Assembly: GCA_949282965.1 (NCBI GenBank)
Contig: CASDQW010000109.1
Coordinates: 92,182 to 156,181, forward strand
DNA: 64,000 nucleotides
Source of the DNA: an uncultured Lentisphaeria bacterium
GTDB taxonomy: Bacteria > Verrucomicrobiota > Lentisphaeria > Victivallales > Victivallaceae
Direction: 5' to 3'
A program made the position numbers and the translations under genes. The notes beneath the pieces are model-generated. The model had not been told where the DNA came from. It did no database searches and saw only the letters and a program-made list of their open reading frames with translations. The first letter of the stretch is position 1. Each line of letters starts with the position of its first letter. Shown one piece after another: positions 18,201 through 27,984 of this stretch.

Positions 18201-19147
18201 ACGGTGAGCGTCTGGTCCTTGCCGTTGAAGTCGAATTTTCCCAGAATGCTGCGGAAAGTAGGCTGGTGGATCCAAGGAGAAAAGGCGACACGCCGGGTCG
18301 GGGGGGCGCCGTCCAGGGACAGGTCCACCATCAAGGAGTCAAATTTGTTTCTGCCCTTGCGCATCAGCTCCTGCCCGAGCGCGTCCAGAGAGGTGCAGCT
18401 GACCAGTTGATACCGGCCCGGACGGGGAGCGCGGATGGTGAAGGTCAGATCCGCGTCGCGTTTGGTTTCGGCGGCGCCGGGTTTCAGGGAGAGACTCCCG
18501 TTGGGAAAGTTTTTATCTTCTTTTAAAACGGCGGTGGCCTGATTGAGTTTAGCTGCCGTGGCGTGGAGTCGGACCATGCGGTCGGTACGGATTTCCGGGG
18601 GATCGGCGAATGGCCGGTCGGAGCTTTCGAGCTGATAATTGCGGACCAGGATTTCACCCTGCGGCAGCTTTTGTGAATAAAAGAAAACGATCATCTGGCT
18701 GGTCTTTTCCGGTGCCTGTCCCCGGACTTCGACGGTCTGGTATTTTCCGGTGGTGGCCTGAACGCGCGTCTGAAAGGTTTTCCAGCCGGGAACAAAGGTC
18801 TGCTGCAGAAAGAAGACCGGCGGATTCCGGTCGGTGGCGCCGTCTGGCCGCTTGACCTCAAGGGTAGCCCGGTAATATTTCCCGGGCTGCACGGAATAAG
18901 TCTTGGAAAAGCCGATCTCTCCGGAGGCGCTGTTGTCGGTAAGTTTGAGCGTCAGCCTGCCGTCGTCCTGGACGGCGGACCGGGTGCCGCCGAGTTTGTC
19001 GGGCGTGGGGTAATGCTGAAAGGTGGCCGGAAGCGGCATATCCTGGCCAACCGGCGTCAGATCGTTGCGGTCGATGACCTTGGCGGAGGCGGCAAGGGCG
19101 AGAGCGGCACAGCAGCAGAGGGAAGCAACGTTTTTCAAGCAAGGCAT
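15206..19147 (-). CDS. Large secreted heparinase II/III-family polysaccharide lyase-like protein
   Basis: The 1313-residue protein carries a signal peptide (about 1-22, CCCAALALAASA). A beta-sandwich-like N-terminal region (about 25-350) precedes the heparinase-type alpha-toroid, with AHPRLWVTPAELPRIRERL (353-371) and SPRHNQGISYGAYRFG (551-566). The heparinase II/III beta domain follows (GGGVHFGGHMHAVGG, from 703). Residues about 1085-1180 resemble a copper-amine-oxidase N-terminal-like domain, and the last 100 residues resemble an F5/8-type discoidin module (FKLETSPDG). The frame stays open to 19354, but the ATG at 19147 has an AAAGGA site and gives the signal peptide. A divergent AraC gene adjoins it. 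Uronic-acid polysaccharide cleavage is inferred. Confidence 0.85.
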   Translation of the reverse strand: MPCLKNVASLCCCAALALAASAKVIDRNDLTPVGQDMPLPATFQHYPTPDKLGGTRSAVQDDGRLTLKLTDNSASGEIGFSKTYSVQPGKYYRATLEVKRPDGATDRNPPVFFLQQTFVPGWKTFQTRVQATTGKYQTVEVRGQAPEKTSQMIVFFYSQKLPQGEILVRNYQLESSDRPFADPPEIRTDRMVRLHATAAKLNQATAVLKEDKNFPNGSLSLKPGAAETKRDADLTFTIRAPRPGRYQLVSCTSLDALGQELMRKGRNKFDSLMVDLSLDGAPPTRRVAFSPWIHQPTFRSILGKFDFNGKDQTLTVKLPAGLQLGYLEITPYTPPAVPLRVQQYQPKIVPPAAHPRLWVTPAELPRIRERLTQGENRKAWEWISGKARTPFPYQSDPTREAAHNPALETAVIQKAFFYLMTGDEAIGREAVALLKAYLPYVSFGNMLDITREIGSAIYSSALVYDWCYPLLSEADRELFYRHMLRLADDMEIGWPPFKQIVANSHGNEAQVNRDLLSMSIAIYERDPVPYQYCSYRLLEEVVPMRQIEYQSPRHNQGISYGAYRFGWELHAAWLLRRMTGREIYPANLKNLGGYWLYARLPDSQMLRDGDGICGYNWNTPDTMLLLYSYAADPLLKGEFNRKSDWKNNALLYLLVNDPKLPAEPDLTRLPLARDSGNIIGSLIMRTGWTVSPINDDVVVEMRGGGVHFGGHMHAVGGAFQIFYRGIQAADLGEYHFYGTPYDYNFAKRSVSKNTLLVMDPDEDFRYGDNDGGQRFVLYSPANRNEMLNRVENQVGKVLASAFGPSQRRPLYGLFSVDLAPAYSAKVKQYVRRFVFLNLGDPAHPAALLVCDRLTTARPEFKKYWQINTLVKPIATETGLRATNRITKRSGTMHVDMFLPRPEERQLTVTGGAPDMDVFGKSYPIPAPDTPEGRGYRAMFSPKADRSDEVFATAITLADSGADKLPVGFVENGPALLFQVKEWTVAMPREHTAIAAGFDFTVPANGTPSRVLLTGLRPGDWTIVSADRARQFRGRVADNGGGVLLTTLPPGAWRAQPEATPGAPELPAVVDEAPELPDPASRQIPDDDAIRLSYIRPQLTQLGIQADADGDTLTLRRGKHTVQLRHKQSDAELNGKNIKLEKPPVRQGEEWLIPLDFLCAFSGCSATWNDMDQQVLQRYECNSPLAAEIFRFESKLANSQQEFRGMLLPDNQRRDYFAAMGRNAVFELVFFQPVELSGVGIKWLLGSARKAGFKLETSPDGKQYDTVFDGESSGKTEDFEDVKFSRRPVWRLRFTGRGNSDNAWNSIVSLRLLP

Positions 19148-19212
19148 GTTGACATCCTTTCCATTGGGACGATCGTTGGAAAAAACTTTGAAAAAATTCA
19201 CTTTGCCGGTAA

Positions 19213-19239
19213 TGTATAGAGCCGGATGCGAAAGTTCAA
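19213..19239 (-). promoter_or_regulatory. Candidate promoter of the heparinase-like gene
   Basis: Read on the minus strand, TTGAAC (19234-19239) and TATACA (19213-19218) are separated by 15 bp, about 65 bp upstream of the start. It lies in the 148-bp region shared with the divergent AraC gene, where an activator site would be expected. Confidence 0.45.
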
Positions 19240-19295
19240 TGTGTATTTTTGCATTTTTTAGGGAAAAGGCATGGATAAAACGAAACGGAAGATGT

Positions 19296-20108
19296 ATGAT
19301 TTTGACTGAAGAGGCACCTTTTTCCGCAGCATTTCCCTTTCGGTTGCTCAGCAATACGCTGGTGCTCGCGGATGCCCGTACTCCGGTGATCGCACGGAGT
19401 GGTTATGCCGTCTGCACCATAGAATACATTCTGCACGGCAGCGGTTTTCTGGAGATCAACGGCGAAACTTTTCATCCGAAAGCCGACGACATTTATTTCC
19501 TGCACCGGCGCAGCACGCACCGTTACTGGCCCTCCCGGGAACAGCCGTGGCATAAGTTGTGCGTGGTGGTCGACGGGCCGCTTGCATATGAACTGCTGCG
19601 GCTCTACCGGCTGGACCGGGTGTATCATCTGACGGAAGTGCCGCAATTGCGCAAATACTTTGATGCGCTGCTGGTGCTGAGTCATTCCGCGCCGCTGCTG
19701 CATCACCGGGCGGCGGTGATTTTCCATCAGTTCGTGGAGCATTGTTTCCGGCTGCTGCATGAACCGGCGGCGGCGTCCGCCGCACCGGAGGTGCTGGCGT
19801 TGAAGAAACATCTGGACCGTTCGCTGAATGTCAAATTCGTTCTGGAGCGCTATGCCTGCGACACCGGCTTTTCCCCGGCCCATCTCATTCGTTCCTTCCG
19901 GGCGGCGTTCGGCATTCCGCCGGTGGAGTATCTGCTGCGCCAGAGATTGGACGCGGCCCGGCGCCTGCTGCAATATACCGACCTGTCGATCAAGGAAATC
20001 GCATCGCGGCTGGGGTTCGCCGACTCCTACCATTTTTCCAACTATTTCAAAAAACACGTCGGCTGTGCGCCTTCCGCTTTCCGCAGGCTGCGGGAGACGG
20101 ACAAATAA
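19296..20108 (+). CDS. AraC-family transcriptional regulator
   Basis: The 270-residue protein has an N-terminal cupin-like effector domain (GSGFLEINGETFHPKADDIYFL) and a C-terminal double helix-turn-helix (FSPAHLIRSFRAAFGIPPVEYL, then LSIKEIASRLGFADSYHFSNYFKKHVGCAPSAFR). This is the standard sugar-responsive AraC layout. The frame is open to 19023 across the start of the heparinase-like gene. ATG 19296, with GGAAG just upstream, gives a normal AraC length. Its divergent position makes it the likely activator of the heparinase, Gfo/Idh and nitroreductase genes. The inducer is unknown. Confidence 0.93.
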   Translation: MILTEEAPFSAAFPFRLLSNTLVLADARTPVIARSGYAVCTIEYILHGSGFLEINGETFHPKADDIYFLHRRSTHRYWPSREQPWHKLCVVVDGPLAYELLRLYRLDRVYHLTEVPQLRKYFDALLVLSHSAPLLHHRAAVIFHQFVEHCFRLLHEPAAASAAPEVLALKKHLDRSLNVKFVLERYACDTGFSPAHLIRSFRAAFGIPPVEYLLRQRLDAARRLLQYTDLSIKEIASRLGFADSYHFSNYFKKHVGCAPSAFRRLRETDK

Positions 20109-20193
20109 GCTGAAAACAGAATTGTATTCCCCTGATTGCGAGGGTATATTAATCACTCTTTCGGCTTTGTGAACAACTTGGGAATCCGGCATC

Positions 20194-20952
20194 ATGTGGG
20201 AATGGTTTTTCGGCTCGTACGAGTGGTCAAGCATTGCGATTCTGGTGGTCAGTGCGATTCTGATCGGGATCAATAAAACCGGCGTGCCGGGGCTGGGAAT
20301 GTTGCCGGTGCTGTTGTTGGCTTCTGCCTTTCCCCCCCGGGAGTCCACCGGCATTCAGCTGCTGCTGCTCGGAACGGCCGACATCATGGCGGTGCTCTAC
20401 TATCGCCGTCATGCCGACTGGACGATCGTATGCCGGCTGCTGCCGTGGGCGCTGGGAGGGATCGTGCTGGGGGTGGTGGCGCTCCGGTTCATCCGGGACG
20501 AGTGGATGCGTCCGGTGCTGGCGTGGATCATTTTGTTCATGGTGGCGTTCAGTTTTCTGGCAAAGTACATCAAAAATGCGGATAAAATGCCGAATCACTG
20601 GGCCTTTTCCGCCGTTTTCGGGTTGATGGCGGGGTTCACCACCCAGGTGGCCAACGCGGCGGGGCCGGTGATGTCGATCTATCTGCTGTCGATGCGGCTG
20701 CCGAAAAACGCCTACATCGGCAGTGCCGCCTGGTACTTCCTGATTCTGAACTGGATCAAAATTCCGATTTTCGTTGTTGAAGGGCGCATTACCGCGGCCG
20801 CTTTCCGGGCGGATCTGGCGATGCTGCCGATGCTGGTGGTCGGCGCGGCGCTGGGGATTCTGCTGCTTTCCAAGCTGCCGCAGAAGCGCTTCGAACAGTT
20901 GATTCAGGTGCTGATCGTCATCGCCGCGCTGAAGATGCTGATCGGGGGATGA
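20194..20952 (+). CDS. TauE/SafE-family anion exporter (TSUP)
   Basis: The 252-residue protein is an integral membrane protein with about eight hydrophobic segments. Family hallmarks are GINKTGVPGLGMLPVLLLASAFPP early and FGLMAGFTTQVANAAGPVMSIYLLSM in the second half. These are the two repeated GxxxG-rich helical hairpins of the sulfite exporter TauE/SafE (TSUP) family. Members move sulfite, sulfonates or other organic anions out of the cell. No sulfur gene is adjacent, so the substrate is open. It is 85 bp downstream of the AraC gene and may be cotranscribed or independent. Confidence 0.88.
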   Translation: MWEWFFGSYEWSSIAILVVSAILIGINKTGVPGLGMLPVLLLASAFPPRESTGIQLLLLGTADIMAVLYYRRHADWTIVCRLLPWALGGIVLGVVALRFIRDEWMRPVLAWIILFMVAFSFLAKYIKNADKMPNHWAFSAVFGLMAGFTTQVANAAGPVMSIYLLSMRLPKNAYIGSAAWYFLILNWIKIPIFVVEGRITAAAFRADLAMLPMLVVGAALGILLLSKLPQKRFEQLIQVLIVIAALKMLIGG

Positions 20953-20986
20953 GCTGACGGCGGCGCCCGGAAAATATTTTCCTGAT

Positions 20987-21055
20987 GAAAAAAAGAGCGG
21001 TCACCGGATCAATCCGACCTTTGGAGGGGGGGATGGTCGAAACGAGGGTGACCGC
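20987..21055 (-). terminator. Terminator-like long inverted repeat after the RND gene
   Basis: GCGGTCACC (20997-21005) pairs with GGTGACCGC (21047-21055). Inside, CGACC and GGTCG form a second, nested stem. On the minus strand the outer stem is followed by CTCTTTTTTTC, so it can terminate transcription from the RND operon. The long loop is unusual for a simple terminator. Confidence 0.55.
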
Positions 21056-21119
21056 AAAAAAATTCACCTGATTTGTGCATACTGTAGCACCGGTTTTTTT
21101 TCTGTCAAACCCATCTGAG

Positions 21120-21159
21120 GCGGTTTTTTTATAAAAATCTAAAAAAAAACCGTTTTTTT

Positions 21160-21160
<1 letters not shown>
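21120..21160. terminator. A/T-rich inverted repeat touching the RND stop codon
   Basis: CGGTTTTTTTA and its complement TAAAAAAAAACCG form a hairpin followed by eight T on the plus strand. Together with a T8 run after CACCGG at 21092-21099, the 20953-21159 gap carries several homopolymer runs. This probably separates the convergent TauE/SafE and RND genes. A perfect 14-bp palindrome GGAAAATATTTTCC is also present at 20969-20982. Confidence 0.45.
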
Positions 21161-24245
<3,085 letters not shown>

Positions 24246-24249
<4 letters not shown>

Positions 24250-25484
24250 GGTTTCACCGCGGGTTGGGACGAAGCGGGGGGCGGGACGGCCGGCGTGTTC
24301 CCGGCGGCGGCCGGGGCGAATGCTTCCGGCACCAGAACGGGGGCGCCGTCGCTGAGCAGGTGGTTGCCGAGGGTGATTACCGGGGCGGTCAGTTCCGGCG
24401 AGAGAATCTCGACTTCCTCTTCTGCGACGATGCCGGTTTGAACCTCTACGAAATAAGCCCTGGCGTCGCCGGAACTGAGGCGGAAGACCCCGGTTCGGCC
24501 GCCGCGTTTGACCAGGGCGCTGCGGGGAACGACGGTGGCATTGGCGCGCCGGTCGAATTCGAGATAAACCCGGACGAACATGCCCGGTTTGAGCGCTAGG
24601 TCGGCGTTGGGAATTTCCAGCAGCACATAGGCCTGGCGGGAATTTTCCTGCAGCATCTGGGAAATTTTAGAGACTCTGGCCGTGAAGATCCGGTCCGGAT
24701 AGGCGTCAGTGATCAGTTCCGCCGTCTGTCCGACCCGCAAATGGGGATAGTCCCGTTCGATGACGTAGATGGCGGCACGCAGCCGGTCGATTTCGGCGAC
24801 GCTGATGATCGGTTGGTTGGCCTGGAGCAGGGCGCCTTCGTCCACATAACGGTTCCCGGTGTAGCGGGGCGTGCCGGTCCAGTCGGCGAGAATGCCGGTG
24901 TCCTGCAGTTTGATGGCGGCGTTGGCGAGGGCGGCTTCGGCACGTTTGACCTCGGCGCTTTTCATGGCGACGGTGGCCTCCTGGGAGAGCAGGGAGGACT
25001 GGGCCGATTCGAACTGGGCCTGCGAACCGATCTGTTTGCCGATCAAAGTGGACTGTCGTTCGTATTCCGTGCGGCGCAGCTGCAGGATGACTTCGGCCTC
25101 TTTGCGCTGGGCCTTGGTCACTTCGAGGTCGGCGGCGGCCTGGGCGTACTGCTGTTTGTATTCGGTGTCGTCGATCCGGGCGATCAGGGCGCCGGGGGGG
25201 ATGGGGTCGCCGATGTTGAAGTCGAGTTGTTCCAGGCGGCCGCTGACTTTCGGCGCCACGTCGAAAACGCTCCAGGGCTTGAGGGTGCCGCTGAACAATC
25301 GCTGATCGCGCAGGTCGGTTTTTCGCGGCAGGACCGCCTCGACGGCGACGGCTTCCTGCGGGCGTTTCTTTTTGCCGGTATTAGCGGCGGCCTGTTCCGA
25401 GGCCTTGCGATAGGTTTTATAGCCGACGGCAACGCCGCCGGCGGCGAGGAGCAGAAGGACGGCGACCCAGAATAATTTTTTCAT
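24246..25484 (-). CDS. RND efflux periplasmic adaptor (membrane fusion protein)
   Basis: The 412-residue protein begins with a membrane anchor/signal (MKKLFWVAVLLLLAAGGVAVGY). Next come a lipoyl/barrel-sandwich half-motif (SGRLEQLDFNIGDPIPPGALIARID), a long alpha-hairpin (about residues 110-185) and a beta-barrel plus membrane-proximal domain (PGMFVRVYLEFD, VPRSALVKRGG). The C-terminus is Pro/Ala-rich. This is the HlyD/AcrA-type adaptor that links the RND permease to an outer-membrane channel. The start at 25484 follows an AGGA site. The upstream frame to 25613 lacks one. It is translationally coupled to the permease. Confidence 0.94.
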
Positions 25485-25703
25485 TTTTCCTGCAGCGGAT
25501 TCCGTGTTGGTTGAAAAGCCGGACAGGCATAGACCGGCTGTCGGCAACATACGTTCGATTAACAGGCGAAAATAACGTAGGCTATAAGGTATGCCGCTTT
25601 CCGGATAATACAAATTTTTGAGTAAAAAAAAGTGGAAGAATACTCGAAAAAAACGGAAGAAGCGTTATTTTTCTGAATGCACAGAGAACAATATGGAAAA
25701 TCA

Positions 25704-27032
25704 ATGAAAAAACATGCCTCTCCGGCCGTTCCGGTTGCGGATCGTAAACTGCACACACAGTTGCGGACGGCCGCGACCGCGCTGCGCACGGTTTTATGCG
25801 CCGCGTTCGGTGAACGGCGTCCGGCGGACCGGACGCTTTCAACTTTCTTCCGTGAGAACCGGCAATGCGGATCGCGCGACCGGCAGTTCGTCAGCGAGGC
25901 GGTGTTCGCCGTCTGGCGCGAATGGGGAACGTTGCGGCGACTGCTGACCGACGATCGGCGCGAGGCGGTGGAATCCGGCCGGGCCGGGCCGTCCGCACGG
26001 GAACTGGAATTGCTGCTGGCTGGAGCCGTCCGGCTGGAAAAACTGGATTTCCCGGCGGCACGACTGCTGCGGGAGATGTTGCCCGCGGAAAAGATGCCGC
26101 GGCGGATTCCGGGCGAAGAGCTGCCGGAATGGGTGGGACCGTTGACGGCGCCGGAATTTCCGCTGGAGCGCTATCGGGAACTGCTGCTGCGGCGTCCTCC
26201 CATGTGGCTCCGGGCACAGGTGGAGGCGGTGGATGAACTGGTCGCGGCGCTGGCGGCACAGGGAATACCGGTGCGCCGTCACGAACGGGCGTGCAAGGCG
26301 CTGGCGGTGGAGAATGCCCGGGTGAATTTGTTCACGCTTCCGGAATTTCGCGCCGGACAGTTTGAGGTGCAGGATCTGGCGTCGCAGGCGATCGGTCTGG
26401 TGGCGGCTCCACGTGCCGGGGAGCGCTGGCTGGACGCCTGCGCCGGAGCGGGCGGCAAGACATTGCAGCTGGCCGACCTCATGGCGCGCCGGGGGACGGT
26501 GGTGGCCTCGGATATCCGGGCGTACAAACTGGAGGATCTGCGGCGGCGCGCCCGGCGGGCGGGTTTTCCCAACATCATGACCCGGGAATGGGACGGCAAG
26601 CCTTTCCGGGGGCGCCGGAAAGCGGGATTCGACGGGGTTCTGGTGGATGCCCCCTGCAGCTGTTCCGGGGTCTGGCGGCGCAATCCGGACGGACGGTGGG
26701 TACTGCGTCCGGAGGAGGTGGCGGAGACCGCGCGCTTGCAGTCCTCCCTGTTGGCGGCGGCGGCGACTGCGGTGCGTCCGGGCGGGGTGCTGATTTACGC
26801 GACCTGTTCGATTTTTAAGATGGAAAACCAGGACCGGGTACGGGAATTTCTGGAAAAACATGTTGATTTTGCTCCGGAGGCGTTTGCGCATCCGTTGACC
26901 GGGGTTCCGGTGCCGGACGGCTGTTTGCAGCTGGGACCGGACGACGAGGATTGCGATGCGATGTTTGTAGCCCGGCTGCGGCGCCGGCCCGCGGCGGTCG
27001 CGAAGGACGGCGAGGAGGGGGACGTGGAATGA
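25704..27032 (+). CDS. RsmB/NOP-family rRNA (cytosine-5) methyltransferase
   Basis: The 442-residue protein has an N-terminal NusB-like helical region. A SAM-dependent methyltransferase domain follows, with motif I DACAGAGGKTLQLADL, motif IV DAPCSCSG (Cys318/Cys320) and motif VI YATCSIF (Cys368). The two-cysteine arrangement is that of m5C RNA methyltransferases such as RsmB, which modifies C967 of 16S rRNA. An in-frame ATG at 25677 is also possible. ATG 25704 has GGA six bases upstream and is preferred, at moderate certainty. It opens a run in which folB and the flavin-reductase-like gene overlap, with mutS and the exoribonuclease close behind. Confidence 0.9.
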   Translation: MKKHASPAVPVADRKLHTQLRTAATALRTVLCAAFGERRPADRTLSTFFRENRQCGSRDRQFVSEAVFAVWREWGTLRRLLTDDRREAVESGRAGPSARELELLLAGAVRLEKLDFPAARLLREMLPAEKMPRRIPGEELPEWVGPLTAPEFPLERYRELLLRRPPMWLRAQVEAVDELVAALAAQGIPVRRHERACKALAVENARVNLFTLPEFRAGQFEVQDLASQAIGLVAAPRAGERWLDACAGAGGKTLQLADLMARRGTVVASDIRAYKLEDLRRRARRAGFPNIMTREWDGKPFRGRRKAGFDGVLVDAPCSCSGVWRRNPDGRWVLRPEEVAETARLQSSLLAAAATAVRPGGVLIYATCSIFKMENQDRVREFLEKHVDFAPEAFAHPLTGVPVPDGCLQLGPDDEDCDAMFVARLRRRPAAVAKDGEEGDVE

Positions 27033-27427
27033 TGCATGATGCGATTTTGATTCGGGATCTGGAGGTTCAGGCGCTGATCGGAACTTTGCCGGAAGAACGG
27101 CTGAAGCGCCAGACGCTGATTTTCAATCTGGAGCTGGAAACGGATCTGGAGGCGGCCGCAGTGAGCGACGATCTGCGCGATGGCGTCAATTATTCGCTGG
27201 TGGAGGAGACCGTGCGGAGGGTGGCGGCGGAGTCGTCGTTTTTTCTGCTGGAAAAGCTGGCGCGGACGGTTTGCGACGCGGTTCTGACGTTCGCAGGAGT
27301 GGATGCCGTGACCGTCACGGTGGACAAACCCGCGGCGCCGCGGTATGCGCGTTCGATCGCGGTGCGCATGTGCCGGAGGAAATCACCCGGAAGCCGGGAA
27401 CATACGGAGGTTGGAGATCATGAGTGA
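27029..27427 (+). CDS. folB: Dihydroneopterin aldolase
   Basis: The 132-residue protein has FolB features: AILIRDLEVQALIGTLPEER at the N-terminus, GVNYSLVEETVRRV, SFFLLEKLARTVCDAVL and VTVTVDKPAAPRYARSIAV. FolB converts 7,8-dihydroneopterin to 6-hydroxymethyl-dihydropterin in folate synthesis. The C-terminal tail (about 15 residues, KSPGSREHTEVGDHE) extends past the usual end. The ATG overlaps the stop of the methyltransferase and follows a GAGGAGGGG site. No other folate gene is nearby. It overlaps the next gene by 8 bp. Confidence 0.88.
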   Translation: MMHDAILIRDLEVQALIGTLPEERLKRQTLIFNLELETDLEAAAVSDDLRDGVNYSLVEETVRRVAAESSFFLLEKLARTVCDAVLTFAGVDAVTVTVDKPAAPRYARSIAVRMCRRKSPGSREHTEVGDHE

Positions 27428-27968
27428 AGACGTGCGGTTGGAGCCGATTGGTCCGGCAAAATTCGTTATGCCGGCATTTGCCCGGTGGACGGAGCGGAAT
27501 TTTCTGTTGACGGCCGGCGATTATGAGGCGGGTCGTTATAATGTGATGACGGTGGGATGGGGGTTTTTCGGCGTGTTGTGGGCGAAGCCGACGGTGATGG
27601 TGCCGGTGCGGCCGCAGCGGCATACGCTGAAGTTCCTCGAGGAATTTGACACCTTCACGTTGTGCGCGTTGCCGGAATCGTACCGCGAAGCGGTGTTGTG
27701 GTGCGGCCGCCACAGCGGTGCCGACGGTACCGATAAATTCGCCGCCTCCGGATTGACGGCGGCGCCCGCGACGGTGGTGGCGGCGCCGGTCGTACAGGAG
27801 GCGGAGCTGTTGCTGGAATGCCGGAAAAGCTATGTTGATCAGCTGCGCGGCAAGAATTTCCCGGAAAAATCCCTGATTCGCGCCTTTTATCCGGAGGGGG
27901 ATTTTCACGTGCTGATTTTCGGGGAGGTGCTGGCGATCCGCGGCACGGCCGAATATCGCGGAGCATGA
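27420..27968 (+). CDS. Flavin reductase-like FMN-binding protein
   Basis: The 182-residue protein has the split-barrel layout of the flavin reductase (DIM6/NTAB) family: NFLLTAGDYEAGRYNVMTVGWG, VPVRPQRHTLKFLEEFDTFTLCALPE, CGRHSGADGTDKF and VQEAELLLECRK. Such proteins bind FMN and act as flavin reductases or small electron-transfer proteins, often in anaerobes. The ATG at 27420 has GGAG just upstream and overlaps folB by 8 bp. It is separated from mutS by only 16 bp. The specific partner is unknown. Confidence 0.83.
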   Translation: MSEDVRLEPIGPAKFVMPAFARWTERNFLLTAGDYEAGRYNVMTVGWGFFGVLWAKPTVMVPVRPQRHTLKFLEEFDTFTLCALPESYREAVLWCGRHSGADGTDKFAASGLTAAPATVVAAPVVQEAELLLECRKSYVDQLRGKNFPEKSLIRAFYPEGDFHVLIFGEVLAIRGTAEYRGA

Positions 27969-27984
27969 GCGGGAGGAGGGGGCG

